64,000 nt of DNA from Coprinellus micaceus (Eukaryota; Basidiomycota; Agaricomycetes; Agaricales; Psathyrellaceae): contig OX596337.1 in assembly GCA_951394405.1 (NCBI GenBank), positions 2,294,001 through 2,358,000 on the forward strand, written 5' to 3'. Within the stretch, counting starts at the first letter, position 1, and every line of letters begins with the position of its first letter. Below are positions 34,056 through 45,400 of the stretch, in pieces. Below the pieces are notes generated by a model, which had not been told where the DNA came from, searched no databases, and saw nothing but the letters and a program-made list of their open reading frames with translations. The position numbers and the translations under genes are program-made.

Positions 34056-34274
34056 AGTACCTCTATATGTACCAGTCTTGTTTCTTTCTCCTCCTCCATG
34101 TTCCTCTACGCCGATAAGATAATGTAGATCGATCTAATCTAGCATCAATTCTGTGTGAACGACTGTATAGTAGCATCAGCCACTCGAGCACGTGACCTGA
34201 TTGCCCGTTTCGACTTGCGCCTTTCGCACTGCGAGGACCCGAATCCAACGCCCTCCGTCAAGACCTCAAGCAAA

Positions 34275-34754
34275 ATGGCACGATCTGGTGCGTGGAGACG
34301 TTCGGACGAGGGGGAGGATGCTGATGGTTGAAACCGCGATCTCTAGGCCTCCGTACCGGACTCAACAAGGGTTACCCCACCACGTCCATTCCCCAGGTCC
34401 CCCGCCCCAGCCAGCGCAAGGGCGTGCAGTCGACCAAGACCAAGTTTGTCCGCTCTGTGATTCGGGAGGTTGCTGGATTCTCTGCGTACGAGAGGCGGGT
34501 GATGGAGTTGCTCAGGAACTCCAAGGTGCGTTGCGAGAGTGTTGGTGAAAGGGGATGTATTGCTGACTGCTGGTGCAGGACAAGAAGGCCCGCAAGCTGA
34601 CCAAGAAGAGGGTTGGTCCCATCTCAATGCGCTGCCGATGCAAGGGCGATATGCTGACTGCCTGTCCCCACAGCTGGGCACTCTCTTGCGGTCGAAGCGC
34701 AAGCTGGAGGAGCTCTCGAACGTCATCCAGGAGAGCAGGAGGACCGCGCACTAA
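34275..34754 (+). CDS. RPL36: 60S ribosomal protein eL36
   Basis: Large-subunit protein of about 100 residues. ATG 34275 gives MARSG, interrupted by a first intron after ATCTG. Next is [20 protein letters not shown], then [20 protein letters not shown] and [20 protein letters not shown]. The third intron (GTTGGT...CCACAG) leads to [20 protein letters not shown], ending SRRTAH at the stop at 34752-34754. Length and every block match the family. It sits between the CK2 beta and TVP38 genes in the same orientation. Confidence 0.95.
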
Positions 34755-34957
34755 AAAGTGCGGCGTACACTACGATCATGTATTCTATGCCCTTGTCGAT
34801 GTAGCGTATGCAACGAATGTCGCCTGAGCTGCCGAGTGATTACGGATGAGATGTTGTTGCTGACGAAGCGGGGATGTGTCGTGCGAATCTGATGCCGAGG
34901 CGCTCGGAGTAAATTCCGCCTTGAACTGCGCTGTGCTCCTGGTTTTGCCTCAAAATA

Positions 34958-36529
34958 ATGTCCACAGCGCAGGCTCTATCCATTCCATCCTCTCGTCCCC
35001 GAGCATCCAGCATCAACCTCCGTTGTCTTGCCTCCCACTCCCTTGGTCGCCGTCGTTCCACCTCCAATCTCAATCCTGCCAAGGACGACGCCGAGGACAA
35101 GCTCCCCGTCCTCGACACCATCCCCGCGACCCCTTCTCCCGCCCAGGACTTTCAAATAACTGTCCCAGATACCCTCCAGGCGTCGTCAAACCCCTCCTCA
35201 TCCTCCTCCATGCTCGTCGTCGTCGCCTCCAAGTTCCTCCAGTGGTTCCATATGCCCACCAGGCACTCGACCGCCTGGTCCGCGCCCTCCTCGCCGCGCT
35301 CGAGTTCCGACGAGTTCGTGCTGCCAATGTCCGCCTCGACCCAGGAGTCGTTTGTCATTCCAGTGCCCGAAAAGCCACCCACAAAGTCTCTGCATTGGAC
35401 AGCGCACCTCTCTGTATGTTTGGCGCTTCCGCTTTTTCACATCGTCTGACCTTATTTTAAGAATAATACCCCAATTTTCCTCGTCATCCTCTCCCTTCCC
35501 GTGTCAACCGCAGTCGTGTTATACAGTCTTTCTACCCTCCCAATAGCCATGGCGTGGCCACGCACCCTCTCCGACCTCGCCCAACTCGGCCGCGACTTGC
35601 ATGGCTACTCACAAAGCGGACCTTGGCCCTTGGCCCATGTCATTGCCGTGATGGCCATCTCCGCAATTTGGAAGCATGCCTGGTCCATCCCGGGCAGTGT
35701 CCTCTGGGTGAGTTCGCCATTTTCTTGGTATCGATCTCACTGGCTGATCCCCAACCATCAGAATGTACTCGCCGGCGCCCTTTTCTCACCAGCATTCGCG
35801 ACCATCATGCTCACAGCCCTCACCACCATCGGCTCGGCATGTGCAACTCTTCTGGCAGCGCCTCTCGCACCCTTCTTGTCCTACATGTTTCCACGCGCAC
35901 TCGAGATGACACGAAACGCGCTAGCGGGTCACTCTTCGGACCTCACCAAGGATGATGACTCGAGCACCAAGTCCGCACCCTGGGTCAGACTCTCCATATT
36001 GCGATTAATTGGAGTCGTCCCTTGGTCTGGCATCAATATCGCCTGCGGCGTTTGTGGTGTTTCCTTCACGGACTGTATGTTGGGCACCTTCATTGGTTGC
36101 TTGCCATGGACAGCCGTCACGTGCCAGGTATGTTCTTCTCCCCTTCACCTAAACTCCTCGGGTTCTGACGTCAAAAACCCGCAGATTGGCGATATACTCC
36201 AAACGGTGGCATCGACTCCTTCCCCAACCCCACAGACCGTATCGTCTCTGCTCACAAGCCCCGAGATTTTGCTCAAGCTCGTCTTCCTATCGTTCCTGTC
36301 CCTGGCTCCTATCCTCGGACGTGATCACCTTCGTGCAATGATTGCGCCAGCAGCTTCGACAGTAGTAGAAGCCTCCGATGGCCGATCACAGCGGGCGTCA
36401 TGGGTTCAAGAGTGGCGGAGGAAGATTAGCTTTTCGTCAAGGTCACGAACACGGGACCAGGCACAGCTGCAAACGGAACTCGATATCCTCGTCCAGGAGA
36501 AACGACGGCTTGAAGAGCTCCCCTCATGA
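34958..36529 (+). CDS. TVP38/TMEM64 (VTT/DedA) family membrane protein
   Basis: Golgi or ER multi-pass protein of the VTT superfamily; some animal relatives are scramblases. ATG 34958 opens a long Ser/Pro-rich cytosolic N-terminus (about 150 residues). An intron joins TAHLS to NNTPIFLVILSLPVS, the first membrane helix. The VTT core has IPGSVLWNVLAGALFSPAFA, TIMLTALTTIGSACATLLAA, and the amphipathic WVRLSILRLIGVVPWSGINI with ACGVCGVSFTDCMLGTFIG. The helices PWTAVTCQIGDILQTV and LLKLVFLSFLSLAPIL follow. A basic coiled tail (about 45 residues) ends at the stop at 36527-36529. The family is clear; a specific function in this fungus is not. Confidence 0.85.
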
Positions 36530-37576
36530 TCACAACTACTAGTCCATTTCCAGTCATCAAATGCTCTATCTGTAATCTGTCATGTCCATCTCTCCTCAAC
36601 TCGTCTCCAAACCCTCAACCTCTTGTTACCCATCGATGCTTGCTGCGATACCTTATTTCCTCCGATGCTCATCTACAGCCTTCTTCACACGCATGCGCTC
36701 TCGAACCTTCATCTTAAAGCATTTTCTCCCATTTGTCAGTCACGACCCGCATCGCATTCGACACCCCCACCATTTGACGACGACCGAACCCCGATTACGA
36801 CCACCCTCTTCTTTTCCCACTGGATCTTACACATTGTACGGGCCTAATTTTCTCGCACTCTCACCCAACTCTCCTTCCATTGGCACTCTCTTGTTTATTC
36901 CTTCCCTTATTCGCTGTCTCTACTGATGTCGTTGTTGTTTTGACATGCATACCTCGCTCTCACACTAGCGGCACCCTTTCTCCTTACCCTACATTCGCTC
37001 GCATGCCGCTACGCGACCGCAATTCGCGCTAGCCGTACGACCACTCCACATTTTACTTCTGACCTTCCCTTTGTGCTATCACTTACGGGTACTTACTGGT
37101 TCTTAATAGGGCGATCCTCTGCACATTTTAAACAGAGCGCCCTTCTCGGTATTTATCTATGTCCCTTGGATGGTGGGCTCTGTATTGGTCCGTTCCTTCA
37201 ATCCTCGTTTGTTATATACCTCAAGCACTTGCCTATCCTCCTTCATAATTCCTCCAACTACCCCCTTCCTAGCTTTCCTTCTGTAGCGTCAGTAGATCAC
37301 CATGAATTCAATAGGGAAAAAACAATTCAAAAGGAGCGTTTTATGCATGCGCGTTGTACCCAGAAGTCCAAGAAAACCAAGGAAGGAGGAAGCACGACCC
37401 GGTCGGAGTCTTCTAACTGCGCACCCGCGGATCAGAACAAGAATAACATATTGAAGGACATGCTGTATACATTGGTTGCGATGAGTATTAGAGTGTCTAA
37501 AGATGCTGCGTTGTACTGGTATGTATAAGTGGGTACTCGATTAACTGACGATCTTAGGACAGCAAAATGATAGATT
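36530..37576. other. Convergent 1.05 kb region between TVP38 and the SCaMC carrier
   Basis: No gene supported. The plus strand from 36540 to about 37300 is strongly C/T-rich, unlike most gaps in the window. Open frames here are low-complexity and do not resemble proteins. It should contain the 3' ends of both convergent genes; an unannotated transcript cannot be excluded. Confidence 0.5.
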
Positions 37577-40102
37577 TTATACTCCAAGCCTGCGAAACGA
37601 AGATCATCAGCGCTCAGTGCCTTGGCCACGTAGCAACAAACAGACATACCTGCGCTTCGTGTGCTCGTACACGACATACGAAATCGAAACGGCTGGGACG
37701 ACCTAAATACCGCCGAAACGAGGATGACGAAGCGCCATGCCGTGGTGGAGGTAAGGGCCGAGGACAAGTGACGAATATCGATGGCAATCAGAACAGTCAT
37801 CCGGACAGTCAGCACTCTGCAGGGACTGACCAGAAAGTATAACTCACCTTAGCCAACGTCGGGAACAATCCCCGGTAAAAGCCCTTCCAGCCCCCAGCCT
37901 CCCAAGTCTTCACAGCGACGTCCATGATCCCGTTATAACGTTGTGGATGTCCTGGCGAGCCAGAGGCCTGGTACCGCGTCCGCACAAGGTTCAGCGGATA
38001 TACGCTCGCTGCGCCTACACTTCCGGAGATGCTTCCAAACGCCAATAATGCGAGGACACCGGGCTCCTCCTTCCCCGTAGATCGGCAGTACGTGAGCTTG
38101 AGAGCTTCGAAGGTGCTCATATCAATCGCCGAATAGCTGTAAAGGCAGAGGCAGAAGCGCAGTTGAAGAACAATGTTAGCGGCCGCACTCCGCAGTGCAC
38201 AGGGGCAGAATACACGTACGGGAAGACACCAACGAGACCGATCTGTTCATGCATTCAGATCAAAGCGCCCGTTTGTATGAAAGGCTGGACACGCACCGTC
38301 AAGCCCCGGTAAAAGCCACGGAGCCCATATAGCGAATATACCGTCCGGAAAGCGTCGACTAATGAACGTCGTTGCTGGCCCGCATTGCTCATCATTTGTG
38401 TCTACGGAAGTTGTGCCATATACTTCATCAATACCCCGTCGTCCATGCAGCGAGGACTTCATTTGAAAGCTAACCTTGAGTGTTTCCATGGGATATATAC
38501 CTATTGGGAGACGCGTTAATTAAGGCGAAGCCTCGGGGATCAAATGAAGGAGACATACTCAATTGACTGCTGATACCACCCATTCCTCCAGACAGGAAAC
38601 GACTAACGCCGCTAATATCTCTGGTATCTTCGACACGATCCCAGTATTTGGCGAAGGCTCGTTTCTGTGGCGAGTTGAGGACAGGCTAAAGACTGTATAA
38701 ATCTTGCACTGACCGACGATTCATATGCGAAAAACTTTATCGCGGACTCCGGGAAAATCTTCGCGACTGACAGCCCGTTACCAGTCCAAAAGGCGAGCAG
38801 GCCGCCTTCAGCGTATATTCGCGTTACGGCAGACGCGAGCACTTTGAATCCCGCTGGTGGTTTTGCAGCGGTCGCGGGCAGCGGGGCTCCATTAAGTTCT
38901 GGTGGCCTTGTGATCAGGAACACCTTCAAGCGATCGAAAGGCGCAGTGCATGTTCGCGATACTAGTGATGAGAAGTTAAGATAAGCCAAATTTGAGGGAA
39001 AAGGCAGGTCGCTGACCAGCTCCGGCAACTCCACCAGCAAAGAGAAATTTGAGTGATGTATGGCCCTCCAAGAACGAGTGATCTTCCATCTCATCATCTT
39101 CCACAAAGTCTTCGTCTTCTTCATCCCAGTCGTATGTACGATTGTTCTGAGGAAGATGGAAATCTTCGGTATGCAGGGCCGGCCTATGGGGTGGTGGTGG
39201 TTTGTCCTCCGCACTCAAACTGACATCACCTGTTCGCCTTTTGAGGAAGCAGATTCCGCACACGGAATTGAAGTGACGCACCCTCCATGTTGACGCGGGC
39301 AGCACCTCGACCATCCTCTCCCAAGTATTTCCGCATTTTGTAAAAGCTGTATATTTCCTTCGTCGACGCTTTCCGGGGAAGGAGGAGTAAGAAGTCCCTG
39401 AAGGGTCCAAAGGTGACATGGCCATCATCCGAATTCGATGATAAGGCAGAAGAAAAGTCGGAAAGCGTTTCCGGGTCGATGTCAATCCCTGAGCTGACCG
39501 TCACTACACGCGACCTATGAAGGGGATTGCAACGTACCCGAATTTTTGAGGGCTGTCCGTAATTCGTTCACGTCTAAATGACCGTTTCCGTCGAGGTCCA
39601 ACTCGTCATGAAAGATATGCCACAATTCTATGCCATGAGGACATGTTTAGCAAAACCAAGCCGGTGAAGGAAGTGGATGGCACCCACCAGCCTCTTTCGC
39701 GTCCGCGTACCTCTGGAACTCCTCCCAGGTTATGCGTGAAGGTTTTGAGGTCGAAGGGTCGGTCTTACAACGTCCTACCAACTCTGCATCGTAGACGTTC
39801 TTCAGCGACTTGGCCCTTTCCAACGTGTGCGGAGGATGGTGGTGGTCACTATCGGGAACGTGTGGTCCTCCCTCCTGCTCCCATGCCCTTGTCCGTTGAG
39901 CGAGGTTTTCCCATAACTCCTGACGCCTCCGTTTTCGATTCTCCAGGCCTTCCTGCTTCTGAAACGCAGCAAGCGTATGTGGGCGCGTATCTAGGGCGCC
40001 TCCTACTTTCGGAGTTGATATCCGCGAGGTATTGGGAGCGCTGCCAGCGTCAGGCCCATGTCGTCCATCTGGCTGCTTCGAGGAAGAGGGCTGGTTGGAC
40101 AT
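37577..40102 (-). CDS. Calcium-regulated mitochondrial carrier (SCaMC/SAL1-like ATP-Mg/phosphate carrier)
   Basis: Inner-membrane transporter, probably exchanging ATP-Mg for phosphate under Ca2+ control. About ten exons start at ATG 40102 (MSNQPSSSKQPDGRHGPD). The N-terminal regulatory part has an EF-hand loop DLDGNGHLDVNEL, within ELWHIFHDELDLDG (about 39530-39630). Further hand-like segments lie near 39350-39500. The carrier repeats start at FLFAGGVAGAVSRTCTAPFD-RLKV (PxD/ExxR/K motif). The second repeat is FLSGGMGGISSQLSIYPMET and the third is GSISGSVGAASVYPLNLVRT. The C-terminus VVPAVSISYVVYEHTKRRLG is reached after a ~150 bp intron and ends at the stop at 37577. Substrate is inferred from the family. 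Confidence 0.87.
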
Positions 40103-40524
40103 ATATGCAGATAGGATATTCCAGAGTTGAACGAGGGCTTCTAGGTGGTGTCGATGCAGAAAATTGCTTGGGGAAGGGGGATAGAAACTGGAAGGGGGAC
40201 GCGCCCAGACCTTGACGTTGTCGCGGGGTGGATATGAAAGTATATGAGTGTCGGAGAGAAAGTCTAGGAGAGAGCCCCGCTCTCATATGCTCATCGTGGA
40301 CTACGGCAGGGGAACAGTTTGGAGGGGTGAACGCCGAGAGTGACACTGATGACGCTGGAGGACCCGGTGCTGCAAAGCCTTTTGGAGTGTTAGCCACGTG
40401 GGCTCAATCCGGCAGCCAATGCAATTCCTGACATTCTTGATGCCAACTTCCTATCTACCATAATTTGCTGCTCTACAGCGAAGACGACATACAAGGACAG
40501 CGAAAAGGTGTATGTATGGATAAA
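40103..40524. other. Promoter region of the SCaMC carrier gene
   Basis: Lies upstream of the carrier start and downstream of the next minus-strand gene's stop. An open minus-strand frame here is Pro/Ser-rich, has no ATG and overlaps the carrier start in another frame, so I do not call it. Confidence 0.45.
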
Positions 40525-41691
40525 TCAGCAGCAAAACAGAACAACGAATTTTTTGAGGCCAGCTCGACATGATGCAAGGGAATCCATCCAACCAGTGGGC
40601 ATTGACGGGGTAGGTGGCTGACGTCGCGTTTTCTCGTACTCGACCTCGAACCCAGGTTTCGGCATCGAAGGCGGATTATAGAGAGGGAGGGGATCATGGT
40701 TCAGGCGAGGGTCAGATTCCGAGACAAAGGTAGTCAGTCCGCCAGACCACCCTGAAGCCATGCTCGTATCACCAATATGCCCGGGCTGCGGCGGCCCTAG
40801 CGAAACAAATGTCCTCTCTGTCGTGAATGAAGGGGTTGGTCGAAGAGACCTCGGCCATCCCCGGTGTTCACGATCTTCCACAAGGTTATTCACCTGCTGC
40901 AGATCGCCATTTATTGACAGTTCGCAGTGACTGGCATCGTTTTCTTCTGGATATGAAGAGGTAACAGTCAAACGCCGTCGCTTGTGTTGCGCAGGCAGTG
41001 GTGGCGTCGGAGGACGGTACTCCTGCACACGAGGATTAAGGGATTTTTTGGGCAAGGGAAGTTGAGATGAGCTTACCCGATGCGCCTTCCTTCGCTTTCG
41101 ATCAGGGCTCGGACTCGCAGCTGCGTCCCGAGGCTCTCCTGCCTCATGCTCATCATTTTGTGAAGGTTCACGGGACAAGCTCTCTCGGCTAGAAGTCCCT
41201 GGAAGGAGGAGTGAAGGCTGAAGTGAAGGCTGAAGTGAAGGTTGCAACGGTTGGTGGAGTGAAGGTCGCAGTGAAGGCTGGCAAATGGTTAGCCCTACTC
41301 TGCGGTCGAGTAACTCGGATGATAAACCTACGGCGCGACTCGGGGCAGCCTTCGGGTCGTCTGTCGTGTTGAGAACCGCCCATGCAGTAGGGACCCCGAC
41401 GCGAGTGAACATGCTCGGAACCATGAGCTCATGGCCATTCCTGCTGCTATGAGGTGATGCTCTCGGGGAGTGGCTCCAACTTGGAGGTAACTTAGAGGAA
41501 GGGGTATTAACATAAGCAAAGGTAAACAGAACAAAACTTCCACCCACCGATAGGTGCTCGTCGGTAGCCTGAAGGAGGTCGAATTCCACTGGAGGGAGGG
41601 AGGACGAAGCTGGAGAACCCGGCGGTGTCGGCACGTATTGAGGTGCTGGTTTCCGATAGCTCATCTTGCGGCGAATAGGCGAAGAAGCCAT
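40525..41691 (-). CDS. Ser/Pro-rich, mostly disordered protein of unknown function
   Basis: Not recognised. One long open frame of 388 codons from ATG 41691 (MASSPIRRKMSYRKPAPQYV) to the stop at 40525. It is rich in Ser, Pro and Arg, with basic clusters such as DRKRRKAHR and AQHKRRRL that could be nuclear signals. A tandem PSLQ-type repeat lies in the middle (QPSLQPSLQPSLLLP), encoded by a minisatellite. A better-ordered C-terminal part reads NPPSMPKPGFEVEYEKTRRQ and then PPTPSMPTGWMDSLASC. A segment of about 57 bp near 41490-41547 has intron-like ends (GTGGGT...CTCTAAG), is open in frame, and may be spliced out, removing a hydrophobic stretch from the protein. Confidence 0.6.
   Translation of the reverse strand: MASSPIRRKMSYRKPAPQYVPTPPGSPASSSLPPVEFDLLQATDEHLSVGGSFVLFTFAYVNTPSSKLPPSWSHSPRASPHSSRNGHELMVPSMFTRVGVPTAWAVLNTTDDPKAAPSRAVGLSSELLDRRVGLTICQPSLRPSLHQPLQPSLQPSLQPSLLLPGTSSRESLSREPSQNDEHEAGEPRDAAASPSPDRKRRKAHRVSSSQLPLPKKSLNPRVQEYRPPTPPLPAQHKRRRLTVTSSYPEENDASHCELSINGDLQQVNNLVEDREHRGWPRSLRPTPSFTTERTFVSLGPPQPGHIGDTSMASGWSGGLTTFVSESDPRLNHDPLPLYNPPSMPKPGFEVEYEKTRRQPPTPSMPTGWMDSLASCRAGLKKFVVLFCC
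41211..41280. repeat. 12-bp minisatellite within the disordered-protein gene
   Basis: Imperfect tandem copies of a 12-base unit close to gtgaaggctgaa, at least four, some degenerate. Unit length is a multiple of three, so copy changes keep the frame; each encodes about PSLQ on the minus strand. Confidence 0.7.
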
Positions 41692-42475
41692 GATGCCAAA
41701 GTATATGGCGCGAGATTCAGAGAACCAAATTCAACCGCTTCTTCTGAGACACTAGAAAGTAGGAACCAGGACTAAGTGTGAGTTCCAAGGGCCCTGGCTC
41801 TTAGTGGGGGTGAAGGGGAAGGCACAGGTACTTGAAAAGCCGAAAGTAGGCAGAGGGGAGCTAAGCCATTCGGTGACCCCACAGAGAATACTTAAGGATA
41901 AGTATGCTTCGCCCATTGTGGGTGGCACGATGCGGGAGTTACATGAAAGCCGCGTTGAAAAGGCGTTTCTGATCCTGACCGCCATCAAACGCGTTGTGTC
42001 AGTCGGACCAGATCCCAATTCTGTGGCTGGATCCCTCTGCGGGATCTCGTCCTCATTTCCTAGGGCATGGTCTCTACTGCGCCGATAACACTGACATCGC
42101 TTGTATGTGGTGCGGAAGACTCTTAGTCGAGCAAGTTGCCGCAATCGCACCCGAACATATGCTGACATAAGATAAGCGCCCAATGACCAGAACCAGCGCT
42201 AACGAGCGGAGACATGCCAGACTGAGGGAGGAGAGTGAAAGAGCTACGTGAATCGACTACAGTGTGGGATCATAACGCGAGAATAGAACACAACTGCGAA
42301 GGTATCTATAGTGTACGGGGAAGCAATTGGTACATGCGTCCTATCGGGAGAAGAAATTATGAAATGCGAGCACTCTGCAAGAAGATCGACGAAAGATGTA
42401 ACTGTACATTGGTGCCAAATTTGCGTTAGGGGATGAGAAATGAAGAGGTTCAAGAGAGTTACTGAAACGACCATC
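41692..42475. other. 784 bp gap between RdRP and the disordered-protein gene
   Basis: No supported gene. Both neighbours are on the minus strand, so this holds the RdRP 3' region and the promoter of the orphan gene. Short open frames on either strand have no recognisable domain. Confidence 0.5.
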
Positions 42476-45400
42476 TTAGGGCTGGCTCTTCGGGTATTTA
42501 ACAATGACATGCTCATAGAAGTCCGAGCAAATCGTCTTGTGGTTTCCCATCGACCTAGCCTTGATGTCGCAGAGAGTTCGAAGTGCAACGTTGAACGGGA
42601 ATCTGGAGCAGCGAACAATCTTTGAGGAACCATCTCTAACCCCGCCCTTTTTGTAGTAGCAGTCGTAAACGTAGGCATACGATGCCTTAACGCGTTCCGC
42701 CTGCTCATTGGTCATATGAAGGGTTTTCGGGTCGGGGCTCTGCGCAAAGCGCCGCGACGCAGCCCGCAGGATGTCTTGTCGTTCCTCGATTGGTCGTTCG
42801 GTAAACGCAGCCTGCTTTTGCTTGCTGGGTGACTTTCGGGGGGAGTGCTGTCCTGTGGCCCTTGCTGCGTTGCGTTCGTCCTGTTCCTTCTTCGTCCTGT
42901 CCGTGTTATCCTCGTACTCCCTGATCACGTGGGCCTTGATGAGTTCGAGGTCATCGTGGTAGAAGCTACCACCGGGACCTTGAATCTTTTCCATGATTTC
43001 AAGATAGGGGGCAACAAGAACAGGGTCTTCTTCATCGATGACCGCATTGAATGCGCTATCGATTTGTTTCCCCCAATACGTGGACTGTATTTCAGCCTCG
43101 TGTTTCAACGAATCCATGATGAACGTTCCCGCGCCTGGCTTGCGTTTTGGGTGTGGCATGTTATTTGAACCGGCCCTAGTGTGAGCATCTTCCAGGTCCT
43201 TCATTTCCTTCCACTCCTTCCATGCGGGAGAACGTGCGCCGTACTTTTCGTTGTCCTGCTTGAAAATAGAGGGTTTGACCGTCATGCCTGATTTGGCACC
43301 ATCGAGAGTCAGGCAGAACCTAGATTCCGTATGTTGCTCAGTTCTTGTACGCAAGAGGCCCGCGAACGCACGTACATGAATGCGAGGCGACGGGTCTCCG
43401 GATCGTCATAACCCCTGGAGTACGTTGCGACTTCGTGGCAGTTCGAATATTGACCCACAACAGACCGAATGCGAATAGCGCCAAGTAGGTAATGTTGCAT
43501 CTCGCGAATTTGGTCCACATATGACAGCTCTTGGGTCCTTTCAAGAAAGACGGAGACCTGCTCGATCTCTCGCTCGAAGCAGTTGGATATTTCAGGTGGT
43601 TCGTCTGCATAAGAGTCGGGTGCGTTGTTGAACTCCGATACGAGCCCTTCCTGCCAGATGATCATGGCCTTATCGCCATCATAGTCCCCTGCATGTCATC
43701 TGGATATCAGTCATGACCTTCTTCGTAGTTTCAATGGCTTACCTCCGGCCAACCAGTCTGCAGCTCTTCGCTTCCCCTTCGTAGAGAGGACGATGACATC
43801 GACCAGAGTGTGAAGCCCTGGTTTGTCGACGGCTTTCCACTAGGCGCTTGTGCATGAGAACAGGTGAATAAGATGGTACTGGAGAAAATGTACCTTGCGA
43901 ACATCCGTGGGAAGTTTACAAGGATGTCGAGCGAGAAGTACATCGCCCACCAGGACGTCGGTGAGTGTCCCATCCATGAGTTCGAAGTTACGCTCCGAAC
44001 TCTTCAGAAAGACTTCGCCTTCCTCCAGGGTGCCGGTCCAATCTGAATAGGTGGGGGACGGTGAGTATAAACGCTGCAGTCATTGTGGCTCGACTCACCA
44101 GGGACAATGAAACCAGTGGCCGATTTTGGGACTTCGACCCTGTAGGCTCTTGTCTCGCGATTGACATAAATTTGGACGATTTTCTTAAGCTTGTCGCGGA
44201 GAACCCAGCAATTTTTGGGAGTAAAGCCGGAATCCAACAGAAACATGCAGGTTTCTTCAAGGCCCGATGGGCACCCGCTGATTACATCCGGCCACCAGGC
44301 TGTAGAGCGCGGCTCAGATTGGAGGCCGTCCTGCTCCCCATCGTCAGCTTCGTTCTCCTCGGTATCCCGCTCTGACCACCCCTTCAGTCGAGCAATCCCA
44401 GGTTGCTGTCTCGCCCGGCGCGATGCGATCACACCTCCCCGTCGCTGCAGGTTCTGCCACATTCTCGGGAGTGCACCCTCCGATTCCCAGTCGAAAAACG
44501 GTTCAACCGTCTCCTTCAAGCTATCCTGGAGCAAAGTTATGAACGACCTCTTGCTGACGCCATTCTCCGCAAGGTTGACGATGATCTCCGTTGACAGACG
44601 ACAGGGAGTTTTGAGGTGAGATGCCCGTAGGATATCGATAGCGACGTGAGAAGGATCGTTGCCAGATTCCGGGTATATAATCTTGCGCTGCGAGTGGGTT
44701 AAGCAGATCTTTGGCTTTTCGGAATAGTCGGATGCCTCTTCAACCAATAGTCCCTGCCACCTGTCAATATATGGCGAAGTCAACTGCCAGTCGCACTCAC
44801 CTTACTTCCATAAACTCGTACTTGGAATGCTGATGGTCTTTCCTTCCAGTCATAGTGGTGGCGTAAGTACCTTACGAGGGTGCGGTTAAGCGTACCGGCA
44901 CCGTCCGTCATATTTGCGTTAGTTTCGTTCACTACAAGGCCGAGGGAATTAGCTAAGAGATATGAGAGATATGGTTGAGATAATTACCTATGTCTTCTTT
45001 GAACTCGATCTGTTCACGATCGAGGCGAAACCCAGGAGCCGAGGTTGAAAGCCCTAGGCTGAAGCGAGAGGCCCATTTCGCCATGGGCTTTTGGTAGTCA
45101 GTAAAACGTACGTTATCACTTCAAAAACCAAATACCTGTGCCTGATTCGTCTCAAGGGAATTGAACCAATTGATGAATTCCAGAAACGACATTGTACCAC
45201 CCTCGATTCGCAGCCCAGGAGAAACAATCTTTCCATCCCATGTTTCGTTCGTCTTGACAAGGAAGGTATTATCTTCCTTGGAGTAGAATGCTCTGTAAAC
45301 CGACCCGCAGATAACAAAGGGTTTTCGAAGCCACTCGTATGCCTTTCCACTTTCCTTCTTGGCCTGTTTGGTGAGCCTGAGGCGGATGAAGTGCTTGCTC

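Noticed and set aside
37073..37528. 151-codon plus-strand frame between TVP38 and the carrier.
   Set aside because: Low-complexity pyrimidine-rich sequence; no domain; overlaps the expected 3' untranslated regions.
40050..40397. Pro/Ser-rich minus-strand frame upstream of the carrier.
   Set aside because: No ATG and it overlaps the carrier start in another frame; no splice join to the EF-hand exons found.
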